Made by a program: the position numbers and the translations under genes. DNA of 64,000 nt, from the NCBI GenBank assembly GCA_964417685.1, contig CAYQIT010000002.1, forward strand, positions 1 to 64,000, written 5' to 3'. The stretch is from CAJQGY01 sp964417685 (GTDB taxonomy: Bacteria; Pseudomonadota; Gammaproteobacteria; Magnimaribacterales; D2472). Positions 50,145 through 59,885 of the stretch are shown piece by piece. The notes below the pieces were generated by a model that searched no databases, was not told the DNA's origin, and saw only the letters and a program-made list of their open reading frames with translations. The first letter of the stretch is position 1. Each line of letters begins with the position of its first letter.

Positions 50145-50858
50145 ATGTCTGAATTAATTTACAAAAGAGTTCTCGTGAAATTTAGCGGGGAGTCTGTTGC
50201 TGGTCAAGATGAGCATGGTATTGATCCAGCTATATTGGATCAAATGGCAGATTCAGTAAAAACGTGTATAAAACTAGGTGCCCAAATTGGAGTTGTAATT
50301 GGCGGCGGCAATTTATTTAGAGGTGAAAAGCTTAATAAAGCTGGAATGGATAGAGTAGCTGGCGATCATATGGGTATGTTGGCTACAGTCATGAACGGTA
50401 TAGCTTTTAGAGATGCTTTGGAAAGAGCTGGAATTAAAACAAGAGTAATGTCAGCAATTGCTATGCCCGGAATAGTTGAGCACTATGACAGAAGGCTAGC
50501 AATCCAATTACTTAATGATGGTTTTGTTGTTATTTTTACCGCAGGAACAGGAAATCCATTTTTTACAACTGATACCGCTGGATGTCTTAGAGCTATTGAA
50601 ACTCAGTCTGAAATAATGCTTAAAGCTACTAGAGTAGATGGTGTTTACGATTCTGATCCAGAATTAAATGAAAATGCAGTTTTATTTGATAAATTAACTT
50701 TTGATGATGCTATTACTAAAAACTTAAAAGTAATGGATGCTACAGCTCTTACTTTAGCTAGAGACCATCAGTTACCAATGAAGGTTTTTAATGTAAATGC
50801 AGATGAAGCTTTAAAAAATATCATTTGTGGCGAAAATATAGGTACACTTATATCTTAA
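50145..50858 (+). CDS. pyrH: uridylate kinase
   Basis: PyrH phosphorylates UMP to UDP. The 237-residue protein (E. coli 241) has KRVLVKFSGESVAG near the N terminus, GVVIGGGNLFRG near residue 47-58, ATVMNGIAFRDALERAG, and TAGTGNPFFTTDTAG for nucleotide binding. It lies 4 nt after tsf and 1 nt before frr. Confidence 0.97.
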   Translation: MSELIYKRVLVKFSGESVAGQDEHGIDPAILDQMADSVKTCIKLGAQIGVVIGGGNLFRGEKLNKAGMDRVAGDHMGMLATVMNGIAFRDALERAGIKTRVMSAIAMPGIVEHYDRRLAIQLLNDGFVVIFTAGTGNPFFTTDTAGCLRAIETQSEIMLKATRVDGVYDSDPELNENAVLFDKLTFDDAITKNLKVMDATALTLARDHQLPMKVFNVNADEALKNIICGENIGTLIS

Positions 50859-50859
50859 T

Positions 50860-51414
50860 ATGGAAGAATTAATAAATAACACTTCTAAGCGAATGGAGAA
50901 ATCTCTTAGTTCGCTTTCTTCAGCTTTCAACAAGATTCGAACAGGGAGAGCAAATCCTGCTTTATTAGATGATGTTAAAATTGATTACTATGGCAACCCA
51001 ACCCCTCTTAATCAGGCTGCTAATATTAGTGTTGAAGAGGGAAGATCATTAGTAATTTCTCCGTGGGATAAAAGCTTAATTCCTGAAGTTGAGAAAGCCA
51101 TTCTTAATTCTAACCTTGGCCTTAATCCAAGCACATCTAGTGATTTGATAAGAGTTACTATGCCTTCATTGACCGAAGAAACAAGACAAGATTACATAAA
51201 GCAAGCTAGGTCGGAGGCAGAGAATGCAAGAATATCAATAAGGAATATTCGAAGAGATTCAAATACATCTGCAAAAGAAGAGCAGAATAATGGAGACATT
51301 TCAGAGGATGACCTCAGAAGAATTGAAGATAGAGTTCAAAAAGAAACAGATAAATATATTTCACTTGTTGATGAAGAGTTAAAGGCAAAAGAAGCAGACC
51401 TTTTAGAAATATAA
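50860..51414 (+). CDS. frr: ribosome recycling factor
   Basis: RRF splits post-termination ribosomes with EF-G. The 184 residues match (E. coli 185). Key segments are KIRTGRANPALLDDVKIDYYG near residues 26-46, ISPWDKSLIPEVEKAI and the helical LTEETRQDYIKQARSEAENARISIRNIRRD. It lies between pyrH and uppS in the conserved cluster order. Confidence 0.97.
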   Translation: MEELINNTSKRMEKSLSSLSSAFNKIRTGRANPALLDDVKIDYYGNPTPLNQAANISVEEGRSLVISPWDKSLIPEVEKAILNSNLGLNPSTSSDLIRVTMPSLTEETRQDYIKQARSEAENARISIRNIRRDSNTSAKEEQNNGDISEDDLRRIEDRVQKETDKYISLVDEELKAKEADLLEI

Positions 51415-51422
51415 TAAGCCTT

Positions 51423-52151
51423 ATGGCTAAAACCCTTAAACTAAGCCAATCTAACCAACTTAAAAATGTTGCTATTATTATGGATGGTAATGGTAGATGG
51501 GCGAAATCAAATGCACTTCAGGTCAGCAGGGGTCATGAAAAAGGAGTTGCAGTTGTAAAGGATATTGTTGAAGAATCTATAAATCAAGGTATAGAGTCTC
51601 TTACATTATATGCCTTTAGTTCTGAAAACTGGGGCAGGCCACCACAAGAAATAAATTCAATTAAAAAACTAATATTAAAAGCTATTGATGATCAAGTTCC
51701 GGATCTAATTGAGCAAGAGGTATCTTTAAGTTTCTTTGGTGAGCTGGATAAATTTGGAAAAAATATTTTAGAAAGAATAGAATTTGCTCAAAAGTCTACA
51801 AAATTTGAAAAATCTAACTTGAGACTAAATATAGCGTTGGGTTATGGCGGACAACAAGATATATTAAATATAGTTAAAAAAGCTTCAAAAGATATTCAGA
51901 ATAATATAATTTCAATTGATGAAATCAATCATGATTATATTCTGAAAAAATCATTAGTTCCCGAAAGCGAGATTGATCTATTAATAAGAACGGGCGGAGA
52001 CAATAGAGTCAGCAATTTCCTTTTATACCAAATAGCTTATTCTGAGATAATGTTTACCAATGAATATTGGCCAGATTTTTCAAAACAGAAATATCAAGAA
52101 TTAATAACTAAATTTAAAAAAGTGAGTAGACGTTTTGGAAAAAGAATTTAA
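51423..52151 (+). CDS. uppS: undecaprenyl diphosphate synthase
   Basis: UppS makes the C55 lipid carrier for cell-wall and polysaccharide synthesis. The 242 residues (E. coli 253) include the catalytic D21 in IIMDGNGRWA, TLYAFSSENWGRP near 60-72, and DLLIRTGGDNRVSNFLLYQ near the C terminus. It overlaps cdsA by 17 nt. Confidence 0.97.
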   Translation: MAKTLKLSQSNQLKNVAIIMDGNGRWAKSNALQVSRGHEKGVAVVKDIVEESINQGIESLTLYAFSSENWGRPPQEINSIKKLILKAIDDQVPDLIEQEVSLSFFGELDKFGKNILERIEFAQKSTKFEKSNLRLNIALGYGGQQDILNIVKKASKDIQNNIISIDEINHDYILKKSLVPESEIDLLIRTGGDNRVSNFLLYQIAYSEIMFTNEYWPDFSKQKYQELITKFKKVSRRFGKRI

Positions 52152-52953
52152 ATCAAATTTTTTAACTAGAAGCATTACTGCAGTATTGTTAACACTCCCA
52201 ATTGTTGGAATTGTTTACTTTGAAAATACATATATTCTTCTTACGTCTGTATTTTTGCTTTTATATGCATCAAATACAGAGTGGCTAAATAACTCTAATA
52301 ATCAAATTCTATTTGGTAAAGTACTATTTCTGATATTACTTTTTAGTTATCTTTTTGCTTCAGTAAATCTAATCCAATTAACAATCCTGATTTCAGTTTT
52401 ATTTTGGTTGGTCTTTAGCATATATCTAGTTTTAGGTAAAACCTCCAAGCTATCTTTAGTTAGTTTTGATAATATTTATATAAGGTTTCTAACCCTCTTG
52501 TCATTTTATTCTTGTTCACTCTATCTAGTGAAAGTAACCGACATTTTTGTATTTTCAAATTTCATTTTATTTTTTATATTAATTATTAATTCAGCAATAT
52601 CTGATAGTTCTGCATATTTGGTGGGATCCTCAATAGGAAATACCCCATTATTTCAAGATATTAGTCCAAATAAATCCTTAGAAGGTTTCTTAGGAGGCCT
52701 TGGGGGGTGTTTTCTTTTTGGTGCTGGTATTTATTATATATTTGAGATTCCTGCAACATTCATTATTGTTCTTGTTATCGGGTCGTTTTTTGCATTTGTT
52801 GGAGATTACTTTTTTAGTTTCTTAAAAAGAAAATCTGGAATTAAGGATACTGGTAATATTCTCCCTGGCCATGGAGGTCTATTAGATAGAATTGACTCTC
52901 ATCTATCATCATTTCCAGTACTGATTTTCCTAATTATATTGCTATACACATGA
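52135..52953 (+). CDS. cdsA: phosphatidate cytidylyltransferase
   Basis: CdsA makes CDP-diacylglycerol for phospholipid synthesis. The 272-residue membrane protein has about eight hydrophobic segments. The family signature is split as SDSSAYLVGSSIG...SPNKSLEGFLGG and SGIKDTGNILPGHGGLLDRIDS. The start is TTG at 52135 inside uppS; there is no later start before the first membrane segment. It overlaps dxr by 4 nt (ATGA). Confidence 0.95.
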   Translation: MEKEFKSNFLTRSITAVLLTLPIVGIVYFENTYILLTSVFLLLYASNTEWLNNSNNQILFGKVLFLILLFSYLFASVNLIQLTILISVLFWLVFSIYLVLGKTSKLSLVSFDNIYIRFLTLLSFYSCSLYLVKVTDIFVFSNFILFFILIINSAISDSSAYLVGSSIGNTPLFQDISPNKSLEGFLGGLGGCFLFGAGIYYIFEIPATFIIVLVIGSFFAFVGDYFFSFLKRKSGIKDTGNILPGHGGLLDRIDSHLSSFPVLIFLIILLYT

Positions 52954-54104
52954 AAAATATTTTAATACTAGGGTGCACCGGAAGTGTTGGCGAAAGCACT
53001 CTAAAGGTTATTGAAGAAAATAGGGATAGTTTTAGGTTAATAGGCATGTCTTTTCATAGCAATTCTGCAAGAGCTATAGAAATTATTGAAGAACACGCAC
53101 CTGATTTTGTCTATACCAACATAGAAGACTCAAAAACTGCTATTAAAGATATGTCAAAAACATCGTTTGAAATTCTTTCTGGATCAAATGACTTAGAGAA
53201 ACTATTAACCATAGATAATGTAGATATTATAATATCGGCAATCTCAGGTTTTGCTGGCCTTGAAGCAACTATATTAGCTGCAAAAACTGGTAAAAGAATA
53301 TTACTTGCAAATAAAGAAAGTATCGTTGTTGCCGGTGATCTCTTAATACCCCTTGCAAAAGAGCATAAAACACAAATCATTCCGATAGATAGTGAACATA
53401 ATGCTATTCATCAGTGTTTATTGTCATGCACAGATTCTAATGATATTTCTGATATTGTTATTACTGCTTCCGGAGGGCCTTTTCTCAATCATTCGCTTGA
53501 TGAGCTGTCAACGGTATCCATAAAACAGGCTTTAGCACATCCCAATTGGTCAATGGGATCTAAAATATCTATTGATTCGGCGACACTTGTAAATAAGTGT
53601 CTCGAGTTAATTGAGGCAAAATATCTTTTTAATCTAGATGAGTCAAAATTTAGTTTAATTGTTCACCCTCAAAGTATCATTCATTCAATTGTTACTTTCA
53701 AAGATGGCTCAAGCATTTCTCAGATGAGCAACCCAGATATGAGAGTTCCTATAGCAAATGCATTATCTTTCGACAGAAAAGTCCCTTTTAAATTTAAGCC
53801 GTTAGATTTTAGTGGAATGAGACTAGATTTTTTACCTTTTCCTGATGATAGAATTTTTCTTGAGGAAATGGCAAGAACTGTCTGTAGTGATGGAGGGTTG
53901 CTTGGAACAATTTTTAATGCTGCCAATGAGGTTGCTGTGGCTTCATTTTTGAAAGAAGAGATAAAGTTTTCTGATATTTATTCAGTTATAGAAAGAACTT
54001 TTGACACTAAATCTATGTCAAACAATATTGATCTTGAATCAATTTATGAAATGGATAAAGAAACACGCATACAGGCTAAGAAGGTGATAGAATCACTACC
54101 TTAA
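52950..54104 (+). CDS. dxr: 1-deoxy-D-xylulose 5-phosphate reductoisomerase
   Basis: Dxr is the second enzyme of the methylerythritol phosphate pathway, which supplies isoprenoids for UppS and IspB. The 384 residues (E. coli 398) have NADPH-binding GCTGSVGESTL (8-18), metal ligands D147 and E149 in IDSEHNA, and E219 in NKCLE. The ATG overlaps cdsA (ATGA), and rseP follows after 12 nt. Confidence 0.97.
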   Translation: MKNILILGCTGSVGESTLKVIEENRDSFRLIGMSFHSNSARAIEIIEEHAPDFVYTNIEDSKTAIKDMSKTSFEILSGSNDLEKLLTIDNVDIIISAISGFAGLEATILAAKTGKRILLANKESIVVAGDLLIPLAKEHKTQIIPIDSEHNAIHQCLLSCTDSNDISDIVITASGGPFLNHSLDELSTVSIKQALAHPNWSMGSKISIDSATLVNKCLELIEAKYLFNLDESKFSLIVHPQSIIHSIVTFKDGSSISQMSNPDMRVPIANALSFDRKVPFKFKPLDFSGMRLDFLPFPDDRIFLEEMARTVCSDGGLLGTIFNAANEVAVASFLKEEIKFSDIYSVIERTFDTKSMSNNIDLESIYEMDKETRIQAKKVIESLP

Positions 54105-54116
54105 AATAACTTATTT

Positions 54117-55472
54117 ATGTCAACTTTAATATATATATCTTCTTTCTTGGTGCTTATAGGCATCTTGGTAACAATTCACGAATATGGACATTTCATTGTT
54201 GCAAGAATGTGTAAAGTGCATGTTCAAACATTCTCGCTAGGAATGGGGCCAATAATTTATAAGAAGAAAGATAAACATGGAACTGAGTTTGCTCTTTCTG
54301 CATTGCCTCTAGGCGGTTATGTATCAATGATTACTGATAAATTGATAGAAGTAGAGCCAGAAATAAAAAATGAATTAACGCCTGAGCAATTAAAGAATAC
54401 TTTTGATTCAAAGCCCAAGTGGCAAAGAGCGTCAATTATGTTTGCAGGCCCTCTTGCTAATTTTATTCTTGCAATACTTGTTTTCAGTATTGTCTTTATG
54501 AACACAATTAATCCTAATAATGTAGCTACAGTAAAAACAATTTCCAGTGAAATTGAATTCCAATCTTCTAATGTAATTGTTGAAGGCGATGAAATAATAG
54601 GGATTAATTCTCAAGCTATATCTGATCCAAAAGATATTCCTTTAGAGCTTCTTTCATATGCTGGATACTCAGGTGAGATTGAAATTACTTTAAAGAACAG
54701 AGAAAGTGGTAACGAATATAACTCGTTTGTATTTGTAAATGATTTTCTTGGTACCTCAGAGCTGCAAAAAGACCCAATTTCATCTTTGGGAATTGAATTG
54801 GAATATAAGAATCTTGCAATTATTGGAAAAGTTTCAACAGATAGTCCTGCTTATATTGCAGGAATTAGAAGTGGTGATTTGATAACTAACATAGATTCCA
54901 ACAAAATTAATTATATCCAAGACATAAACAATCTGATTAAAGATAAACCTGGAGGACTTATAAATCTGACCGTTGAAAGAGATGGCGAATCAATTTTTAA
55001 ACAGATTCAGCTTAGCTCTATAGAAGATGCAGAAGGTCAGCTAATCGGTTCTCTTGGCGTTCAGTTTGGTACTTCAAGGGGGTTTTTAAGTTCTTTAGCC
55101 AAAGGAGCATATGAAACTTATAATCTAAGTCTAAAAACTCTTCAATTTATTGGAAAAATGCTTACAGGTAATATGGGGGCCGAAAACCTCTCTGGGCCAA
55201 TTGGTATTGCTCAGATGGCTGGGGATACTGCTAAAGCAGGCGTAATACCCTTTTTATATTTAATGGCGTTATTAAGTATTAGTTTAGGAGTTCTTAATTT
55301 ATTACCATTGCCAGTTCTTGATGGAGGTCAATTAGTTTTGCTAGGAATTGAGGCTGTAAGGGGGAAACCACTGCCTGAAAAAGTCGAAAGTTATGTTTTC
55401 ACTGTAGGGGCAATTATGGTTGGGATGCTTATGATTTTTGCAGTTTTTAATGATATTTCTAGGTACATTTAA
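54117..55472 (+). CDS. rseP: site-2 protease RseP
   Basis: RseP is an inner-membrane zinc metalloprotease that cuts anti-sigma factor RseA and remnant signal peptides. The 451 residues match E. coli (450). The active-site HEYGH lies at 21-25 in the first membrane helix and the LPVLDGGQL motif in the third. Two PDZ domains lie between, with IAGIRSGDLITNIDSNKI in the second. It precedes bamA as usual. Confidence 0.97.
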   Translation: MSTLIYISSFLVLIGILVTIHEYGHFIVARMCKVHVQTFSLGMGPIIYKKKDKHGTEFALSALPLGGYVSMITDKLIEVEPEIKNELTPEQLKNTFDSKPKWQRASIMFAGPLANFILAILVFSIVFMNTINPNNVATVKTISSEIEFQSSNVIVEGDEIIGINSQAISDPKDIPLELLSYAGYSGEIEITLKNRESGNEYNSFVFVNDFLGTSELQKDPISSLGIELEYKNLAIIGKVSTDSPAYIAGIRSGDLITNIDSNKINYIQDINNLIKDKPGGLINLTVERDGESIFKQIQLSSIEDAEGQLIGSLGVQFGTSRGFLSSLAKGAYETYNLSLKTLQFIGKMLTGNMGAENLSGPIGIAQMAGDTAKAGVIPFLYLMALLSISLGVLNLLPLPVLDGGQLVLLGIEAVRGKPLPEKVESYVFTVGAIMVGMLMIFAVFNDISRYI

Positions 55473-55482
55473 ATAGTAAATT

Positions 55483-57906
55483 ATGTCTAACTTAAAAAAA
55501 TTATTTTTTGCCCTCATGCTAACAATTAATTTGTCTGCTTTTGATGAGTTTTTAGTAAGCGATATAAGAATAATAGGATTACAAAGAGTATCTACTGGAA
55601 GTATTTTTAATGTAATACCTATAAGTGTTGGAGATAAGATAGATGCTAGAAAATCAAGAGACATTGTGAAATCTCTTTTTTCTACCGAGCAATTTGACGA
55701 TATTCAAATAGGAAAAGATGGGAATACATTGGTTATTACCGTAGCAGAAAGACCATCGATTTCCGGCATAGATATTTCTGGTAACAAGGCTTTAAAAACA
55801 GAGCAGCTGATGGAAAGTCTTGATGGCGTTGGTGTAAAAGAAGGAGAAGTATATAAAAGATCAACCCTTGAAAAAGTTAAATCAGAGCTTGTACGATCAT
55901 ACTCATCAAATGGAAGGTATGGAGCCAACGTAGATATTCAAGAGAGCTTGAAAGCCAGAAATACAATTGAAATTTCTATTGAAGTTGATGAAGGCGAAAG
56001 TGCTGCGATAAAAAAAATCAACATTATTGGAAATGAAGTTTTTTCAACAGAAGATCTTTTAGAAGGGTTTGAATTATCTGAAGGATCATTTTTTAGTTTT
56101 ATCAGAAATGACAACCAATATTCTAAAGAAAAGCTTCAAGGTGACATAGAAACCCTTGAATCATTCTATTTAGATAGGGGTTATTTAAAATTTTCAATTG
56201 AGTCGTCTCAAATAAGTTTGTCTAGAGATAAAAAATCCATTTTCATTGATTTTAATGTTTTTGAAGGAGATCAATACACTATTTCTGAGGTAAATGTAAT
56301 TGGAGATATACCCTTTGATGAAGAAGCGTACTTGCCAATAACATCCTCGCAAGAGGGCGAAATATACTCTCAAGGTCAAATAACAGCGATTGAAGATTAT
56401 TTTAAAAAAATCCTCGGTAATCAGGGTTATGCTTTTGCAGAAGTTAGCGGCGTTCCGGAAACGGATGATGATAATAAAACAGTAGACTTAACTTATAACA
56501 TTATCCCAGGAAAGAGAACCTATACTAGAAAAATCCTCTTTACTGGCAATGAGATTACTCAAGATTATGTTCTTAGAAGAGAGATGCGACAATTTGAAGG
56601 GGCATGGACCTCTGATGACAACATTGAAGCAGGTAAAATTCGTTTAGAGAGACTTGGATTCTTTAAAGAGGTTAGTGTGGAAACTATCCCAGTCCCATTA
56701 ACTGATGATCAAATTGATGTCGTTTATTCTGTAGAGGAAGAAAGCACTGGTTCAATTGGTGGTAATGTTGGATATAGTGATTTTGGTCTTCAGCTTGGAT
56801 TTAATCTACAAGAACAAAATTTTATGGGTACTGGCAATACTTTGAGCCTTGGTATTAACAAGAATATTTATAGCGAGATGTACAATTTTGCTTTTATGGA
56901 TCCTTATGCAACTGTTGATGGAGTGAGTGTTGGTTACAACCTATATTTTCGCGAAACTGATTATGGCGAATATAATGTTGCTAATTATCTTACAAATTCA
57001 GAAGGGCTGGGTGTTCAATATGGGTACCCAATATCAGATACACAGAGACTTGGCTTCAATTTAACATATGATAAAACAGATATTAGTATAGGTACTCTTC
57101 CCGCCAGGGAGATTTATGATTTTGTTGCATCTGAGGGCAATGTATTTGATACCGTTAGTGCTAATTTTGTATGGTCAAGAGTAACGCTAAATAGAGGGCT
57201 ATTTCCAACCGATGGATCCTCAACAAGTGTTAGTCTCATGACAACACTGCCATTTAGTGACCTCAACTATTACAGAGCCAGCATTCAACAAAAAACATAT
57301 CAACCTCTTGGATTTGGTAATTTAGTTTTTGGTTTCTCTGGAGAGCTTGGTTATATGGATGCATATGGTGACTCTGAAGAAACACCATTCTTTCAGAATT
57401 TCTATGCAGGTGGCCCAAGATCTTTGAGGGGTTTTGAATCAAACACATTAGGGCCAAGGAGCACACAAGCACCATGCTACGAATTTAATTATGCTGAAGG
57501 AACGTGCCCGAATTTAATTGATACGGATGGAGATGGTGAAGCAGATGCTCCATATGAAAATCCATATGCAAACACTACATCTCGTTATTATGACGCTCCA
57601 ATAGGTGGTAATGTAAAGGTGGAAGGAAGCCTCCAGCTAATTTTTAGGTTGCCATTCATTGAAGATCAAAGGTCTATGAGATCAGCTTTCTTTTTCGATT
57701 TCGGTAATGTTTTCTCGGATAATTGTAAAGAATATCAGTACAACTGCTATAAACCAGATCTTGGAGAGTTAAGATACTCATATGGTGTTGGCGTGACTTG
57801 GATCACTGGCTTTGGCCCTATGAGTTTTGCAATTTCAAAACCAACTAACGCAGGTCCACAAGAAAGAACTGAAGAATTCCAATTTACTGTAGGAAATGTT
57901 TTTTAA
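55483..57906 (+). CDS. bamA: outer-membrane assembly factor BamA
   Basis: BamA is the core outer-membrane insertase. The 807-residue precursor (E. coli 810) has a signal peptide (core LFFALMLTINLSAF), five POTRA domains to about residue 420, and a 16-strand barrel. The loop-6 motif appears as SLRGFESNTLGPR, with the invariant RGF. A cysteine pair (CYEF...CPN) and an Asp-rich insert (DTDGDGEADAP) sit in extracellular loop 6. Neighbours rseP and skp are standard. Confidence 0.97.
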   Translation: MSNLKKLFFALMLTINLSAFDEFLVSDIRIIGLQRVSTGSIFNVIPISVGDKIDARKSRDIVKSLFSTEQFDDIQIGKDGNTLVITVAERPSISGIDISGNKALKTEQLMESLDGVGVKEGEVYKRSTLEKVKSELVRSYSSNGRYGANVDIQESLKARNTIEISIEVDEGESAAIKKINIIGNEVFSTEDLLEGFELSEGSFFSFIRNDNQYSKEKLQGDIETLESFYLDRGYLKFSIESSQISLSRDKKSIFIDFNVFEGDQYTISEVNVIGDIPFDEEAYLPITSSQEGEIYSQGQITAIEDYFKKILGNQGYAFAEVSGVPETDDDNKTVDLTYNIIPGKRTYTRKILFTGNEITQDYVLRREMRQFEGAWTSDDNIEAGKIRLERLGFFKEVSVETIPVPLTDDQIDVVYSVEEESTGSIGGNVGYSDFGLQLGFNLQEQNFMGTGNTLSLGINKNIYSEMYNFAFMDPYATVDGVSVGYNLYFRETDYGEYNVANYLTNSEGLGVQYGYPISDTQRLGFNLTYDKTDISIGTLPAREIYDFVASEGNVFDTVSANFVWSRVTLNRGLFPTDGSSTSVSLMTTLPFSDLNYYRASIQQKTYQPLGFGNLVFGFSGELGYMDAYGDSEETPFFQNFYAGGPRSLRGFESNTLGPRSTQAPCYEFNYAEGTCPNLIDTDGDGEADAPYENPYANTTSRYYDAPIGGNVKVEGSLQLIFRLPFIEDQRSMRSAFFFDFGNVFSDNCKEYQYNCYKPDLGELRYSYGVGVTWITGFGPMSFAISKPTNAGPQERTEEFQFTVGNVF

Positions 57907-57936
57907 TTGAGTATTTTTCAATAGTTTTAATATAAA
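57907..57936 (+). promoter_or_regulatory. possible promoter for skp-lpxD-fabZ-lpxA-lpxB
   Basis: TTGAGT (57907-57912) begins right after the bamA stop and is followed after 18 nt by TATAAA (57931-57936), part of TATAAAAT. The 56-nt gap is the largest in this cluster after rpsB, supporting an internal promoter for the periplasmic chaperone and lipid A genes. Confidence 0.45.
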
Positions 57937-57962
57937 ATATAAGATTCCAATGAGGGGTAAAC

Positions 57963-58502
57963 ATGAACAATAAACTTAAAATTAACTTAATCGCTTTAAC
58001 AGCTTTGATGTTATCTTTTCCTGTCTTTTCAGCTGACGGAGTAGCCGTTATTGATATGAGAACTGCGGTTCTGTCAACTCAAGCTGCTCAAGATGCATTT
58101 AAAGCTCTTGAAGAAGATGCTGATTATGCTGCAAACTTAGAAGAAGCAAGATCAATCCAGGCTGAAAGACAGTCTATGGCAGAGAATTTACAAAAAGACG
58201 CAGAGACTTTATCTCAGGCTGAAATTGCAGAAATTCAAAGAGACATTCAAGAAAAAGGTAAAGATCTAGAATTTTTAGCTGGAAAAATCCAAGCTGCACA
58301 GGAAGAAACTGCGCAAAGAGTTTTTGCTGAAAATGGTCCAGCTATGCAAAAAATAATCGGTGAACTTATAGCTGCAAAACAAATCTCAGTTTTATTGGCA
58401 AAAAATGAAGCTCTACTTTTTAGTGACCCAGCAATAGATTTGACTGATGATGTTACTTCTATGCTTGATGTTCAAGCTACTGAGACCGCTACAACTGAGT
58501 AG
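57963..58502 (+). CDS. skp: OmpH/Skp family periplasmic chaperone
   Basis: Skp carries unfolded outer-membrane proteins across the periplasm to BAM. The 179-residue precursor has a signal peptide ending ...FPVFSA (about residue 24), then GVAVIDMRTAVLSTQAA and a long charged coiled-coil region (about residues 45-140), the tentacle domain. The family usually has about 160-175 residues. It overlaps lpxD by 1 nt. Confidence 0.93.
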   Translation: MNNKLKINLIALTALMLSFPVFSADGVAVIDMRTAVLSTQAAQDAFKALEEDADYAANLEEARSIQAERQSMAENLQKDAETLSQAEIAEIQRDIQEKGKDLEFLAGKIQAAQEETAQRVFAENGPAMQKIIGELIAAKQISVLLAKNEALLFSDPAIDLTDDVTSMLDVQATETATTE

Positions 58503-59440
58503 TGACTGCTCACCAAGGTTTTACTTTATTAGAGTTATCAAAACTCATAAATGCTAAATTAATCGGCGATGGCAAAGCTATCGTCGATAACCTTTCAACT
58601 ATACAGAACTCTAATAAGACTTCTCTAACCTTTTTATCAAATAAAAAATATTCTAAATACATAAAAACCTCTGAAGCTAAAGCATTTATTGTTCATCAAG
58701 ATTTCGTTGAAGAGGATGACAAAAAAAATTTTTTAGTCACTGAAGATCCATATCTTTCCTATGCTTTGGCCTCTAAACTTTTTAGCCCTTTTTACAATGA
58801 TCCAAATAACAATGGAATTCATTCAACAGCAATCGTGTCTTCAGATGCAAAGATAGGAAATAATGTATTCATCGGTGCAAATGTGTACATTGGGCCTAAT
58901 TGTGTCATTGGTGATAATTCATGCGTACAGCCAAATGCATCTTTGGTTTGTAATGTTAAGCTTGGATCAAATTGCAATATATTTCCTGGCACTGTTTTAG
59001 GATCTGATGGGTTTGGTTATGCTCCAACAAAAAATGGTTATGTAAAAATAGAGCAACTTGGCAATCTCGTAATTGGAGATAATGTAGAGATTGGAGCAGG
59101 GTGCACAATAGATAGAGGCGCCCTTGATGACACAATTATTCGTGATGGAGTTAAATTAGATAATCAGATTCATATTGCTCATAATGTTGATCTGGGTAAA
59201 AACTCAGCTATAGCAGCATGTTGCGCTATTGCTGGTTCAACTGTAATCGGAGAAAATTTTAGAATGGGGGGATTGTCAGGTGTATTGGGTCATCTTGCTA
59301 TTACTGATAATGTATCTGTAGGAGCACATACACTTATTACAAAAAATATTTCTGAGGGTGGAGAATATATAGGTATAATGCCGGCACAAAACCCAAAAGA
59401 CTGGGCAAAATCATCAATATTCATTAAAAGAAGGAAATAA
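58502..59440 (+). CDS. lpxD: UDP-3-O-(3-hydroxyacyl)glucosamine N-acyltransferase
   Basis: LpxD adds the second acyl chain in lipid A synthesis. The 312-residue protein (E. coli 341) has an N-terminal uridine-binding domain and a left-handed beta-helix from about residue 105 made of hexapeptide repeats. The likely catalytic H227 lies in NQIHIAHNV. The start is GTG at 58502, overlapping the skp stop by one base. The C-terminal helix is shortened. Confidence 0.96.
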   Translation: MTAHQGFTLLELSKLINAKLIGDGKAIVDNLSTIQNSNKTSLTFLSNKKYSKYIKTSEAKAFIVHQDFVEEDDKKNFLVTEDPYLSYALASKLFSPFYNDPNNNGIHSTAIVSSDAKIGNNVFIGANVYIGPNCVIGDNSCVQPNASLVCNVKLGSNCNIFPGTVLGSDGFGYAPTKNGYVKIEQLGNLVIGDNVEIGAGCTIDRGALDDTIIRDGVKLDNQIHIAHNVDLGKNSAIAACCAIAGSTVIGENFRMGGLSGVLGHLAITDNVSVGAHTLITKNISEGGEYIGIMPAQNPKDWAKSSIFIKRRK

Positions 59441-59444
59441 ACCC

Positions 59445-59885
59445 ATGTCATCCGCCACCGCAGAAGTTCTAAAATATCTTCCACATAGAGAGCCGTTCTT
59501 GTTTATTGATGAGGTCATAGAAATTGATCTTGGAAATTCAATACATGCTATAAAAAAAGTTCTTCCGGAGGAAGATTACTTAAGAGGACATTTCCCAGGA
59601 AATCCAATTATGCCTGGAGTAATAATCATTGAAGCGCTAGCTCAAGCCTCAGGCATATTAGGTTTCAAGACAATGGATAAAACCCCTCAAGAAGGATCAT
59701 TGTATGTTTTTGCAGGCGTTGATAATGTTAGATTCAGGAAAAGAGTTAGACCTGGAGATACATTGCATCTCTTTAGCAAAGTCGTTAATGTAAAGAGGGG
59801 TATATGGAAATTTGATGTTAGAGCGGAAGTTAATGATGAATTAGCTTGCTCAGCAACAATTATGTGTGCGGACACACCAGTATAA
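59445..59885 (+). CDS. fabZ: 3-hydroxyacyl-ACP dehydratase FabZ
   Basis: FabZ dehydrates 3-hydroxyacyl-ACP in every fatty-acid elongation round. The 146-residue hotdog-fold protein has YLPHREPFLFIDEV (11-24), catalytic H49 in RGHFPGNPIMPGV and E63 in IIIEALAQASG. Its stop shares one base with the lpxA ATG. FabZ and the Lpx acyltransferases compete for 3-hydroxyacyl-ACP, which explains the conserved clustering. Confidence 0.97.
   Translation: MSSATAEVLKYLPHREPFLFIDEVIEIDLGNSIHAIKKVLPEEDYLRGHFPGNPIMPGVIIIEALAQASGILGFKTMDKTPQEGSLYVFAGVDNVRFRKRVRPGDTLHLFSKVVNVKRGIWKFDVRAEVNDELACSATIMCADTPV

Noticed and set aside
59846..59884. Upstream ATG for lpxA inside fabZ
   Set aside because: LpxA homology starts at MTIHETAVIHP (59885), which overlaps the fabZ stop by one base, a common coupling pattern.
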